Part shown: piece by piece, positions 18,243-26,758 of the stretch
Layout: each line of letters starts with the position of its first letter
Position numbering within the stretch: the stretch's first letter is position 1
Source: Vibrio hannami
GTDB taxonomy: Bacteria; Pseudomonadota; Gammaproteobacteria; Enterobacterales; Vibrionaceae
Assembly (NCBI RefSeq): GCF_029589055.1
Contig: NZ_JARQZP010000007.1
Location: 868,001-932,000, forward strand
Reading direction: 5' to 3'
Length of the DNA stretch: 64,000 nucleotides
Translations under genes and position numbers: made by a program
Notes under the pieces: model-generated
Databases searched by the model: none
Told to the model about the DNA's origin: nothing
The model's input: only the letters and a program-made list of their open reading frames with translations

Positions 18243-18491
18243 TCAAGTTTTCTCAGCGTATGCTTCGAATTCTGTGTAGCCACCAACGTGGTCTTGATCG
18301 ACAAAAATCTGAGGAACAGTTTCAACTGGTTTACCAACGGTTTTTTCCAGGTCAGCTTTTGTGATGCCTTCAGCATGAATGTCTACATAGCGGTAGTTGA
18401 AATCGTCTCGCTCCTCTTTAAGCTTTTCAGCAAGATCTTTAGCGCGAACACAGTAAGGACAACCCGGACGACCAAAAATAACTACAAACAT
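18243..18491 (-). CDS. grxA: Glutaredoxin 1 GrxA
   Basis: This 82-residue cytoplasmic glutaredoxin uses glutathione to reduce disulfides, including those of ribonucleotide reductase and oxidised OxyR. The active site CPYC is at residues 11-14 (FGRPGCPYCVRAK). TVPQIFVD and VGGYTEFEAY are the glutathione-binding segments. Length and sequence are typical of GrxA. It is a single-gene unit with a terminator downstream and an OxyR-like palindrome about 95 bases upstream, matching its oxidative-stress control in E. coli. Confidence 0.95.
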   Translation of the reverse strand: MFVVIFGRPGCPYCVRAKDLAEKLKEERDDFNYRYVDIHAEGITKADLEKTVGKPVETVPQIFVDQDHVGGYTEFEAYAEKT

Positions 18492-18809
18492 GACTTTCTC
18501 CTATTTTTCTTTCGCTGTTTGGCTTTTGTAACAACTATGCATGATATGAGTAAGGAAATAAAGCTCGAAACTCCTTTCAATTTAATAGGTAAAACCTATC
18601 ACATGATTTTGGCTCAACTTTGCTGTACCTAGATGTTAGTCAAATATTTCATTTGTAAATGTAGTGAACCCAAAATTAACTGATATAGAACAAAAATACT
18701 TAAGAGTAAATATGATGTTCTAGTACGGATGATGTATTGTTTATATAAATAGGATAAATAATTAACTGACTGATACTAAATAGTTTTTAGAATTTGAAAG
18801 GTATTTATT
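18492..18809. other. Intergenic control region between grxA and the Fe-ADH gene
   Basis: This 318-base AT-rich divergent promoter region contains one clear element, the OxyR-like palindrome at 18585-18599. No RNA gene or reading frame worth naming was found. Confidence 0.5.
18585..18599. promoter_or_regulatory. OxyR-like operator of grxA
   Basis: ATAGGTAAAACCTAT fits the OxyR half-site pattern ATAG-n-t-nnn-a-n-CTAT exactly. OxyR usually binds two such units; a good second copy at the normal 7-base spacing is not obvious. grxA is a classic OxyR target in E. coli. Confidence 0.55.
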
Positions 18810-20066
18810 ATGTTTCAGTTTATGACTTCCACAAGGATAGTGTTTGGTGAGGGGGCGTTAAACTCTTCGCTTTCCGTCTTGAATCAATATGGCTATAGCG
18901 TACTCCTGGTTACCGGAAAAGATCAGCAACGTGCTCAGCCAATAATCAGTTATCTCAACAGCTACAATATGCGTTATCAGCATGTTTCTCTGTCCAGTGA
19001 ACCAAATATAACCATGATAGAAGAGACGGCGACTATTGGTCGTAAGTTTCAGCCGGATATGGTGGTTGCTATTGGTGGCGGTAGTGTTATCGATATGGGT
19101 AAAGCGCTCGCTGCTATGATCCCTAATCTGGGAAATGTCTATGACTATGTTGAGGTTGTTGGCCGCAGTGTACCGCTTAAAACCAAACCGCTGCCTTTTA
19201 TCGCGATTCCCACCACGGCGAGTACTGGCTCTGAAGTAACCAACAAAGCAGTGCTTCGTTCTGGCCAGGATAAAGTGAAGGTGAGTCTGAGAAGCCCGGA
19301 TATCCTTCCTGACGTTGCGATTGTTGATCCAACGCTGACATACGAAACTTCCTTAGCGATTTCAGCCCGAGGAGCAATGGAGACATTTACACATTTAATG
19401 GAGTCTTATGTTTGTGGTGATCCCAATCCATTGACCGATATGGTATGTGAAGAGGGATTAAGAAGGTTATCTGATGCGATTGTCCCTGCGTGTACGCAAG
19501 ACGATAAGAAGGCCAGGGCAGACCTATCATTCGCTGCAATGCTTGGTGGTATGGCGATTTCGAATGCCAAACTAGGTGCCGCACACGGCTTAGCATCGTC
19601 TCTCGGTGGCAAGATGAAGGTACCTCACAGTGTGATTACCGGCAGGCTTGCCCCTTTTGTTATGCGAGAGAATATTGACGCGGCGAGAGTTGCCGGAAGG
19701 AATGATATTCTCAGCCGTTACAAGAAGTTATCAAAAATACTTCTCGGAAAAGCGGAGGCAGCGGAAGACGATTGTATCCAATGGGCGTTTTCCACATTAG
19801 AGAGGTTAAACCTCCCTATGTTGAGTGAATTCGGTATCTGTGACCACTCTTTTGCAAAGGTGGCTCAGGATGCACTTAAGTCGGTGTCAATTAAAGGCAA
19901 CCCATTACCACTTAACGAGGAAAGGCTAGTCTATATTCTTCAACAGGTGTGCGATTGTCAGGAGCATGGAGATCATGCGCTGGAGTTTGATTCAGGCTCG
20001 GAGGCAATAGAGGTGAGAGCGTTGGGCTATGAATCGAGTGAGGATAAAACGTCAGATACGTTCTAA
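18810..20066 (+). CDS. Iron-containing alcohol dehydrogenase family protein (altered metal site)
   Basis: This 418-residue protein has the family's N-terminal Rossmann half (AIGGGSVIDMGKAL, GGGS at 89-92; IPTTASTGSEVT) and helical metal-binding half. Compared with FucO-type enzymes, the ligand Asp appears replaced by Glu191 (ETFTH), His195, His259 and His273 (VPHS) are kept, and the second His of the usual HxxxH is Ser263 (HGLASS). Activity with an alcohol, or metal preference, may therefore differ. The physiological substrate is unknown. It is a single-gene unit, convergent with hexR across a shared palindrome. Confidence 0.8.
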   Translation: MFQFMTSTRIVFGEGALNSSLSVLNQYGYSVLLVTGKDQQRAQPIISYLNSYNMRYQHVSLSSEPNITMIEETATIGRKFQPDMVVAIGGGSVIDMGKALAAMIPNLGNVYDYVEVVGRSVPLKTKPLPFIAIPTTASTGSEVTNKAVLRSGQDKVKVSLRSPDILPDVAIVDPTLTYETSLAISARGAMETFTHLMESYVCGDPNPLTDMVCEEGLRRLSDAIVPACTQDDKKARADLSFAAMLGGMAISNAKLGAAHGLASSLGGKMKVPHSVITGRLAPFVMRENIDAARVAGRNDILSRYKKLSKILLGKAEAAEDDCIQWAFSTLERLNLPMLSEFGICDHSFAKVAQDALKSVSIKGNPLPLNEERLVYILQQVCDCQEHGDHALEFDSGSEAIEVRALGYESSEDKTSDTF

Positions 20067-20082
20067 TAGATGTAACTACTGC

Positions 20083-20112
20083 AAAAAAACAAAGGACGCC
20101 ATGGCGTCCTTT
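20083..20112 (-). terminator. hexR terminator (palindrome shared with the Fe-ADH gene)
   Basis: AAAGGACGCC (20091-20100) and GGCGTCCTTT (20103-20112) form a 10-bp stem. An A-tract at 20083-20089 gives the T-run for minus-strand transcripts, so it mainly serves hexR. It may also stop plus-strand readthrough. Confidence 0.85.
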
Positions 20113-20133
20113 GGTATATCTGAGTTTCACTCA

Positions 20134-20988
20134 TTAAAAGTGAGTGATTTTGTCGTATCGGGAGTCCTTCAACGCATCTTTTACTCGACGTAGATTCTCT
20201 CGGAAGCTGGTACCTCTACGAAGAGTAAAACCAGTTGCGAGCACATCAATCACTGTCATCTGAACAACGCGGCTTGCCATCGGCATGTAGACATCCGTAT
20301 CTTCTGGAACATCAAGCGTGATAGATAACGAAGCGGCTTTATCTAGCGGAGAATCTTTCGCTGTAATAGCGATGACTGTGGAACCATTTTCGCGACCCAA
20401 ATTCGCGACTTCCACCATGCTCTTCGTTCGTCCAGTATGAGAAATAAGCACGATCACATCGTTGTCTGTACAGTTGATGCAGCTCATACGTTGCATCACG
20501 ATATCTTCGAAACAAGCTATCGGGATGTTGAACCGGATAAATTTGTTTTGCGCATCTTTTGCAACAGCGGAAGATGCACCAAGGCCAAAGAAGGAAATCC
20601 GTTTAGCCTGAGTCAATAGATCAACTGCGCGGTTGATTTGCGTTGCATCCAGGCTATTTTTTGCTACATCGAGGCATGCCATTGTTGATTCAAAGATTTT
20701 GTGGGTGTAGGCATCTGGGCCATCATCTTCTTCAACGTTACGGTTCACATATGGTGTGCCGTTCGCAAGGCTTTGTGCCAAATGAAGCTTAAAGTCGGGG
20801 AAACCTTTAGTATCCAGTCTTCGACAGAAGCGGTTTACGGTTGGCTCACTTACATCCGCCATTTTTGCCAATGTAGCAATGCTGGAATGAATCGCCGTTT
20901 GGGGAGAAGCCATAATCACTTCAGCAACTTTACGTTCTGATTTACTGAAGTTATCTAGGCTTTTCTGAATTTTTTCTAAAATATTCAT
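20134..20988 (-). CDS. hexR: RpiR-family transcriptional regulator HexR
   Basis: HexR controls central carbon metabolism genes (zwf, edd/eda, gapA and others) and responds to 2-keto-3-deoxy-6-phosphogluconate. The 284-residue protein has an N-terminal HTH_6 domain (KSERKVAEVIMASP, then VSEPTVNRFCRRL), and a sugar-isomerase (SIS) domain from about residue 120, with FGLGASSAVAKDA and SHTGRTKS as the phosphosugar-binding loops. It closely resembles enterobacterial HexR. It is transcribed alone. I saw no clear HexR palindrome immediately upstream. Confidence 0.92.
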   Translation of the reverse strand: MNILEKIQKSLDNFSKSERKVAEVIMASPQTAIHSSIATLAKMADVSEPTVNRFCRRLDTKGFPDFKLHLAQSLANGTPYVNRNVEEDDGPDAYTHKIFESTMACLDVAKNSLDATQINRAVDLLTQAKRISFFGLGASSAVAKDAQNKFIRFNIPIACFEDIVMQRMSCINCTDNDVIVLISHTGRTKSMVEVANLGRENGSTVIAITAKDSPLDKAASLSITLDVPEDTDVYMPMASRVVQMTVIDVLATGFTLRRGTSFRENLRRVKDALKDSRYDKITHF

Positions 20989-21287
20989 AGTAATAATAAA
21001 AATAGTTCGCTTCCGTTTGGCTCATATTTATGTTTACCCAGCTGATTTTTCATCAGTCTTGTTTTGCGGTAATACAAAGAGCCACCAAGTTAAATTGAGT
21101 ATAAACCTAACAATCTATTTGGAAAAAGCTAAAGTCGTACTATTTAGAGGTTTATTCATCAGAACATGACAAACCTCAAACTAAATTTCAGTTTCGAAAG
21201 GAATTTGAAACAAATATGGTCAGAAACTTATCACTTTGAGCAGGTTCCTGACCGCTAAGTTACAAAAAATAGAAAGAAATTTTCAGT

Positions 21288-22958
21288 TTAACTTTCAGCT
21301 TTGTCTGTGGTTTTTGCTGATAAGACTTCATGAGTTAACCTTTGGATCTCATCCATAAGTGAACCATGGGTTTTAGCGATTTCTCGTTGCTCATCAAGTA
21401 CACCAGCTAGAATATCGCAAGTGGTTAGAGGGTTGGCTAACACCACTCGGAAAACAACGGTACTCATCTCATCCCACTGGTGTGGTGTAAGTTTGGTGCG
21501 GGAGACAAAGGATTTACCGGTTTCTCGTTGTCTTTTTTGAATGGATTTAGTCAGGTCATTCAGAAGCTGATGTAACCTCTGTTTCCTTGTGCCGTCTGCT
21601 AGTGTCAGTGCTTTTCTGGTATCAGCAGGAACGTAACGGTAGGTTAGCAGGCAAAGCTCAGGTTCTGAAATAAGTTCAAAATCTGGTTGCTGCTTAATGA
21701 GTTTTGCAAAGTATTTGGCTTTATTAATGCTCTGATCGATAAGCAATTCATATCCAGGTCGGCTAATAATATGCATGCTTGAATAAACAAGCATAGCGAT
21801 GCCTGAACGCGAACCTTCCAGTGTACGACTGCCCAAATCTTTTGAGCCTTTTCGCAGGATATATTCAGCATGATGTTCAATAGCAGACATATCGTTCGGA
21901 TTCTTGAACAGAACCATACCAGCACCCATTGGAATATACAGCTGCTTATGTGCATCAATCGTTACTGAGTCTGCAAGCTCAATTCCATCAAGCAGGTGAC
22001 GGTAGTTATTCGACATTAGTGTCGCACCGCCCCAGGCGGCATCAACGTGGAAGTGGCAACCTTCTCTCTGGCTAATTTCAGCAATCTTTCTGATAGGGTC
22101 GATATTACCGGTTTCTGTTGTACCAGCGACGCCTACAACAGCAAATGGCTTAATTTTTTTGCTTTTCAGCTTGGCAATCTTTGCTTCAAGATCATCGGTA
22201 CAGATTCGGTTGTTCGCATCCGTACGCACTGGAATCAGAGCATCCTGACCGATGCCCAGCACATTGGCTGCTTTTTTTAGTGAATAGTGCCCACGCTCTG
22301 AAACCAGAATGGCCAAGCCTTCATAGCCATAGTGCTTCATTGCCCGGAAAAGCCCTTCGTTCTCCACACCTGTAAAGTCACCATCTGGCTTGAGTGCGTT
22401 GTTTCGAGCCACCCAAAGGGCAGTTATGTTTGCAACAGTACCGCCGGAACAGAATGCGCCTAAAGCGTGTTTAGCGCTATGCATCCAATGTCTATAAAAA
22501 GCGTCATCCTGAGCGTAGATCAGTCTGTGTAGCATCCCAAGAACCTGACGCTCTAATGGGGTGAATGCTTTGGACGTCTCGATTTTCACCAGATTCTGGT
22601 TTAGCGCTATCATAATTTTCGATAGCGGCATCAGAAAGTAGGGTAGAGCAGACGTCATATGACCGATAAAACTCGGTGCAGAAGTATGAACTGATTGAGC
22701 AACCAGGGTATCCATCAGATGCTGAGTATGATCCGAAACAAAAGATGGCAGCTCAGGGATAGAGGCGTTGGAAAAATCTTTCTCTATATCTCTTAGTGGT
22801 TTTTCTTCCGCAACGATGTGCTCTCGCAAAAACTTATTCAGGTTTTGCGATAATTCCGCTTCTATTTGTGAAAGTGCAGAGCCGGGTGCTTCTGGCACAG
22901 TAAAAATACGAAGCAAGCTTTCAAAGCTTACGTCCGCTGTTTTGTTTTCTGAAACCAT
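21288..22958 (-). CDS. panP: PLP-dependent aspartate 1-decarboxylase PanP
   Basis: This 556-residue group II decarboxylase fits the family described in Vibrio as PanP. PanP makes beta-alanine from aspartate for pantothenate and CoA synthesis, replacing the pyruvoyl enzyme PanD. The pyridoxal-phosphate lysine is K338 in TIDAHKQLY; D306 in HVDAAWGG contacts the cofactor ring nitrogen; FCSGGTVAN is the phosphate-binding loop. Older annotations call such genes glutamate decarboxylase. It is a separate transcription unit between hexR and a periplasmic-protein gene, a conserved vibrio order as I recall it. Confidence 0.87.
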   Translation of the reverse strand: MVSENKTADVSFESLLRIFTVPEAPGSALSQIEAELSQNLNKFLREHIVAEEKPLRDIEKDFSNASIPELPSFVSDHTQHLMDTLVAQSVHTSAPSFIGHMTSALPYFLMPLSKIMIALNQNLVKIETSKAFTPLERQVLGMLHRLIYAQDDAFYRHWMHSAKHALGAFCSGGTVANITALWVARNNALKPDGDFTGVENEGLFRAMKHYGYEGLAILVSERGHYSLKKAANVLGIGQDALIPVRTDANNRICTDDLEAKIAKLKSKKIKPFAVVGVAGTTETGNIDPIRKIAEISQREGCHFHVDAAWGGATLMSNNYRHLLDGIELADSVTIDAHKQLYIPMGAGMVLFKNPNDMSAIEHHAEYILRKGSKDLGSRTLEGSRSGIAMLVYSSMHIISRPGYELLIDQSINKAKYFAKLIKQQPDFELISEPELCLLTYRYVPADTRKALTLADGTRKQRLHQLLNDLTKSIQKRQRETGKSFVSRTKLTPHQWDEMSTVVFRVVLANPLTTCDILAGVLDEQREIAKTHGSLMDEIQRLTHEVLSAKTTDKAES

Positions 22959-23000
22959 ACTAAGAGATTTTAACTTGATGTATTGCTAGCCGCACAATCT

Positions 23001-23027
23001 AAACGAAAACGGGAACAATGTCCCGTT
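23001..23027 (-). terminator. Terminator downstream of the periplasmic-protein gene
   Basis: AACGGGA (23008-23014) pairs with TCCCGTT (23021-23027). On the minus strand this is followed by TTTTCGTTT. Confidence 0.7.
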
Positions 23028-23083
23028 TTAAATGCGTAAACTGAAGTTTTAAAGATGACCTTGCTCAGAAATGGAACGGACTG

Positions 23084-23596
23084 TTAAGGGCAACTTATCG
23101 CTTCAGCTTTTTCTATAGCGTCGTTGTATTTTGTCAGTACGCTATCGATTTTATTTGGGTGACTGAGTAACTCGGCAAAAGCAGAGCGCAGATCGTAATT
23201 TTTCTCATGTGGCTTGCTCTGACGGAACTGATAGCTCAGGCTTGCCATTTTACCGAGTTCATCGCTTCTTGATGCAAGTGTCTTTACATCTTTTTGTTCA
23301 AGCTTAAGCCATGACTCTACAGCTTGCTCAGTAGCAACTTTAGTCATGTCATTCTGCAGATAATAATGAACCGCCGAACGGTTTAGTTCAAAGTGTTGCC
23401 TGCGGCCTTCATAAAACCAGTCTCCAACTTCCTTTAACTCCGGATACTGCTCTGTGGTTAGTCCGATTAGGTCTTTATACCAGTTAAGCGAGGCATCGAT
23501 ATACGCATCGTACTTGCCAGATAGACATTGCTTATCTGCTGCATGTGAGAAAGTAGCAGCACTACATAGCAGTAAAGTGGTTACAAAACGGTTCAT
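23084..23596 (-). CDS. Predicted periplasmic protein of unknown function
   Basis: This 170-residue protein has a clear Sec signal peptide (MNRFVTTLLLCSAATFSHA, likely cleaved before ADKQ). The mature part is mostly helical by composition, with two cysteines, one near each end (KQC and ISCP), that could form a disulfide. I do not recognise a family. It lies between panP and lysO in the same orientation but has its own terminator and a 143-base gap to lysO, so it is probably expressed independently. Confidence 0.72.
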   Translation of the reverse strand: MNRFVTTLLLCSAATFSHAADKQCLSGKYDAYIDASLNWYKDLIGLTTEQYPELKEVGDWFYEGRRQHFELNRSAVHYYLQNDMTKVATEQAVESWLKLEQKDVKTLASRSDELGKMASLSYQFRQSKPHEKNYDLRSAFAELLSHPNKIDSVLTKYNDAIEKAEAISCP

Positions 23597-23739
23597 TGCT
23601 ATTCCTTTGGGCTAATTTATGTTGAGTTTTATTTTTTGTTGTAAGAATGTGACGCAATATAACATCTGATCAAAGCGAATCCTGAGAGCCAGCTAGCAGA
23701 GTTTTGCATAAATTAGCACTTTCTTAACCTGAAACCGAG

Positions 23740-24645
23740 TTATCCTGCCAACGAAACAAAAAACAACATAAATACAGGCACTAACAAGCTGAGAATAAAA
23801 CCACTTACGATGGCGATTGGTACACATCTAACGCCACCGCTTGTTTGAATCACGGGTAATGTAAAGTCCATTGCGGTTGCGCCTGCGTAGCCTATAGCCG
23901 TGCAAGGCCGAGTTTTTATCATCATAGGAATCATCACCAGCGCAATTAACTCGCGAAGCAGTTCTATCATGAAGGATGCGCCACCATAAACAGGCCCAAA
24001 TGCATCTCCCATCAAAATGCCGGAAAGTGAATACCATCCGAATCCGGATGCCATTGCTAAGCCTCTGAAATATGGGATATCCAGGAAGAATGCAGCGATC
24101 AATCCACCACACCAGGACGTTAGGATAATCACCAGGGCTATAATCATGCCGTGTTTGTTTAACAGAATTTGTCGTAGCGTCAGGCCACTGTTACGTAACT
24201 GAATACCTATCAAAAAGAGAAGCACAAACAGAATCCATTCACTGGCAGTATCTACCCAGCTTAGATCAAAAGGTAGGAGTAGCCCTACGAGCAAACCTGC
24301 ACCAACGACAGCGACCAGTTTTACCGATTCCAACGCCATTGAAGAGAATGGGATACGTTTTTGGGAATGCTCAGTCTGTAATGGGAGTGCCCTATCGATA
24401 AAAGGTAATACCAATAGGTTGCAGCCGCCAATAATAAAAAAGAAGACTGACGTATAAAGCAATATGGTTTGCAGGTTTGAGCCAAGGTTATCCAGGGAAG
24501 CGAGACTGAGGCCCATTAAAGACAAAATAATGTACACCAGCGACGAAGTGTACTTATTGATTTTTTCCAGTAGCTTTTGGTTAGAGATAGAAAATAAATA
24601 CCCCACGATAAGTGGGGTAAAGATAAATAGCATTCCTGCGAGCAT
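23740..24645 (-). CDS. lysO: Lysine exporter LysO
   Basis: This 301-residue inner-membrane protein has about eight to ten hydrophobic helices and belongs to the LysO (YbjE, formerly DUF340) family. E. coli LysO exports L-lysine and the toxic analogue thialysine. Conserved segments are GIQLRNSGLTLRQILLNKHG, ASGFGWYSLSGILMGDAFGPVYG and ELIALVMIP. The gene follows the HDOD gene by 30 bases on the same strand, so they are likely co-transcribed. No lysine riboswitch was seen in front of the pair. Confidence 0.88.
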   Translation of the reverse strand: MLAGMLFIFTPLIVGYLFSISNQKLLEKINKYTSSLVYIILSLMGLSLASLDNLGSNLQTILLYTSVFFFIIGGCNLLVLPFIDRALPLQTEHSQKRIPFSSMALESVKLVAVVGAGLLVGLLLPFDLSWVDTASEWILFVLLFLIGIQLRNSGLTLRQILLNKHGMIIALVIILTSWCGGLIAAFFLDIPYFRGLAMASGFGWYSLSGILMGDAFGPVYGGASFMIELLRELIALVMIPMMIKTRPCTAIGYAGATAMDFTLPVIQTSGGVRCVPIAIVSGFILSLLVPVFMLFFVSLAG

Positions 24646-24675
24646 TGGATGTTTGCTTCCTACGTATTTAGTGCC

Positions 24676-25602
24676 TTATAGTCCTGAAGCCTGGATGACA
24701 TCTGATACTCTCGAACGAAATTCAGTTTCTGATAAATTACTGATTTCATATAGTGCTTCTGCACCAGTCGTGTTGATTTCTACCTGATGTTCATCGATAT
24801 CTTCATCTTTACGGCGGAACATTAACAGGTGGTTAGCCATTCTTGCAACATCTAAGTATGTGATTTCCGGTCTTTCTTTGTTGCTGTCAATCTCCTTGTT
24901 GGTTGCTACTTCAAGAAAATCGCTGTCAAACTTCCAGCTGTTTAACACCAACTCACTGGTTTCAGGGCAGCGAGAATCAAGAATCTGCATGACCAGATCG
25001 TGTTCAAGGTAGTTCCCTTTATCCAGATAGAGGTGATACTCATTAACAAGGCAGAACAGCCCTATATCTGCCAGCAGTCCTACAAGTAACGACTTCTCTT
25101 CTTCCAGATAGTCATAGTGGCCTTTGGCGTTCTCTTTAATTGATTGAGTTACCATCACCATAGTTGCCGCTAGCTCTCGTGAGTTTACTGCGCTATCAAC
25201 AAGAATCTTATTACAATCTTCATTTAAGTCGGCACTGTGTTTTAACTGCTCGATAGCTTGCGCCGTTACGATATCTCGGACACGCATCATTCCTAATCGG
25301 GATACTGCGGTTTGAAGGTCGGTGCAGGTGATGTTCCTTCGATTGAAGATAACGGAGTTAGCCACCCTTATTATTACAGCTGCGAGGCTAGGGTCATCGA
25401 TCAGACAATTTGCAATATCAGGTATTCCTGCGTCTTCAGATGCACACAATCGCTGAATCTTAATAACGACCTCAGGAATAGGTGGAAGTGAGATTTTGCC
25501 TGTTTGGATGGATTGCTCAACCAGAAAGGCAAACTCTGATTCCAGAGATTCAATAAGTTTGTCTTTATTATCCGGCAACCAGTAAAAAGATAGATGATTC
25601 AT
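24676..25602 (-). CDS. HDOD domain protein
   Basis: This 308-residue cytoplasmic protein is built around an HDOD domain (about residues 35-235): LPPIPEVVIKIQRLCASED, PSLAAVIIRVANS and the LADIGLFCLV segment. HDOD is related to HD phosphohydrolases but lacks the metal-binding HD pair, and usually acts as a signalling scaffold. It has no other recognisable domain. It is the first gene of a probable two-gene unit with lysO and is divergent from tfoX. A second HDOD protein is encoded at 55436-56473. Confidence 0.82.
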   Translation of the reverse strand: MNHLSFYWLPDNKDKLIESLESEFAFLVEQSIQTGKISLPPIPEVVIKIQRLCASEDAGIPDIANCLIDDPSLAAVIIRVANSVIFNRRNITCTDLQTAVSRLGMMRVRDIVTAQAIEQLKHSADLNEDCNKILVDSAVNSRELAATMVMVTQSIKENAKGHYDYLEEEKSLLVGLLADIGLFCLVNEYHLYLDKGNYLEHDLVMQILDSRCPETSELVLNSWKFDSDFLEVATNKEIDSNKERPEITYLDVARMANHLLMFRRKDEDIDEHQVEINTTGAEALYEISNLSETEFRSRVSDVIQASGL

Positions 25603-25985
25603 GGTCTTGTTGTCCTAATTCTTGATGGCCAATTTACCCTCGAACAAGGTTACGCTTTGATTCGATTTACCTATTTTATTTTTTATTGTTATGGGCACAT
25701 AAATCAGTGTATTCGATTTGAGCTGTTGATATAAAAACTTAACTCAATGCATTTCGTTTAATGTGACTCTTACCGAAACTTAATCGTAACAATGTATGTT
25801 ATTCGCCTTACTTTTCAATTAAAGGAGTCGTAAAATCGAAAGTGCTGGCTGGAATAAGATAAATATCTAATATATATAATCCTAATTATACCTGTATATT
25901 TCATTTTTACAGAAAACTAAAGGCTTTTTTTCGCGTATTACTTTGTATCTTCCGGGGGATGTAAACTTACGGAGGATCAAGGAAT
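25603..25985. other. Intergenic region between the HDOD and tfoX genes
   Basis: This 383-base AT-rich divergent region contains the tfoX leader hairpin at its right end. I looked for a GEMM cyclic-di-GMP riboswitch here, because TfoY genes carry one, and found none. Confidence 0.5.
25947..25985 (+). promoter_or_regulatory. tfoX leader hairpin covering the ribosome-binding site
   Basis: ATCTTCCG (25947-25954) can pair with CGGAGGAT (25970-25977) in an 8-bp stem with one G-U pair. The stem buries the GGAGG that precedes the tfoX ATG at 25986. Occlusion of this kind is known for tfoX in V. cholerae, where the small RNA TfoR relieves it. Confidence 0.55.
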
Positions 25986-26567
25986 ATGATCAACCAGTAT
26001 TACTATAGTTACCTAAAAAATTTCGGCCCTTACCTGAAGCGTTCCATGTTTGGCGGTACGGGCATCTTTCTAAACGATGCTATGTATGCCCTAGTCATTG
26101 AAGACCAATTATACTTAAGGGGCGGCGAGGAACTTGATGAGGTATTGACCTCCAAAGGGTGTAAAAAATATCGCCATGTAAAAAAGCAGACGACGGCGAC
26201 TGTGAACTACTATGATATCTCTGAGCTGTTCGAAGCAAACGATCTAGAAATAGAAACTTTGATAAAACGCTCGATAGAACTATCTATTGAGTATAAAAAT
26301 TCTCAAAAGTCTACGAGTAATATTCGGCTCAGAGACTTACCCAACATGCAATTAACGTTAGAACGTATGGTGAAAAAGTCTGGCGTGAAAAACGTCAGTG
26401 AGTTTATTTCCTTAGGTCCGGAAGTTGTGTTCAGGAAAGTTCAGGATGAGTATGGCAAAGATGTGGATACGCGCCTGCTCTGGAAGTTTGCCGGTGCTGT
26501 TGATGGAGTCCATTGGGAGTTGCTGGATGCAGGAAGGAAAAAGCAGTTGTTAGAGAGTTGTACCTAG
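25986..26567 (+). CDS. tfoX: Competence regulator TfoX (Sxy family)
   Basis: TfoX switches on natural-transformation and type VI secretion genes in vibrios growing on chitin. This 193-residue protein has an N-terminal TfoX_N domain (KRSMFGGTGIFLNDAMYALVIEDQLYLRGG) and a C-terminal TfoX_C helical domain (LRDLPNMQLTLERMVKKSGVKNVSEFISLGPEVVFRKV). The surrounding order (lysO, HDOD) is, from memory, that of V. cholerae tfoX rather than tfoY, and the leader lacks the TfoY riboswitch. Translation is probably limited by the hairpin over the ribosome site. Confidence 0.88.
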   Translation: MINQYYYSYLKNFGPYLKRSMFGGTGIFLNDAMYALVIEDQLYLRGGEELDEVLTSKGCKKYRHVKKQTTATVNYYDISELFEANDLEIETLIKRSIELSIEYKNSQKSTSNIRLRDLPNMQLTLERMVKKSGVKNVSEFISLGPEVVFRKVQDEYGKDVDTRLLWKFAGAVDGVHWELLDAGRKKQLLESCT

Positions 26568-26609
26568 CGCCTATTCTTCTCAATCAGATTAAAATCAGAA
26601 CCCCATAAG

Positions 26610-26635
26610 ACCAGGCTATCATGCCTGGTTTTTAG
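26610..26635 (+). terminator. tfoX terminator
   Basis: CCAGGC (26611-26616) pairs with GCCTGG (26623-26628) and is followed by TTTTT. Confidence 0.85.
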
Positions 26636-26758
26636 TTTTAGCAAACCTTAAAGTCCATTCTTTTTAGCAAATTTTACTAACACTGTCCTATCTTTAACTA
26701 TATGATTATTAGTACGAGATACGTTAACAGGAAGAAAAAACAGGGAGTTAGTTAAAAG

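Noticed and set aside
21288..22958. Glutamate decarboxylase annotation
   Set aside because: The protein is a group II PLP decarboxylase, but length, context and sequence fit the vibrio PanP aspartate decarboxylase family better.
25800..25985. GEMM cyclic-di-GMP riboswitch before tfoX
   Set aside because: TfoY genes carry one, but the conserved elements of the aptamer are absent here; only a simple hairpin over the ribosome site is seen.
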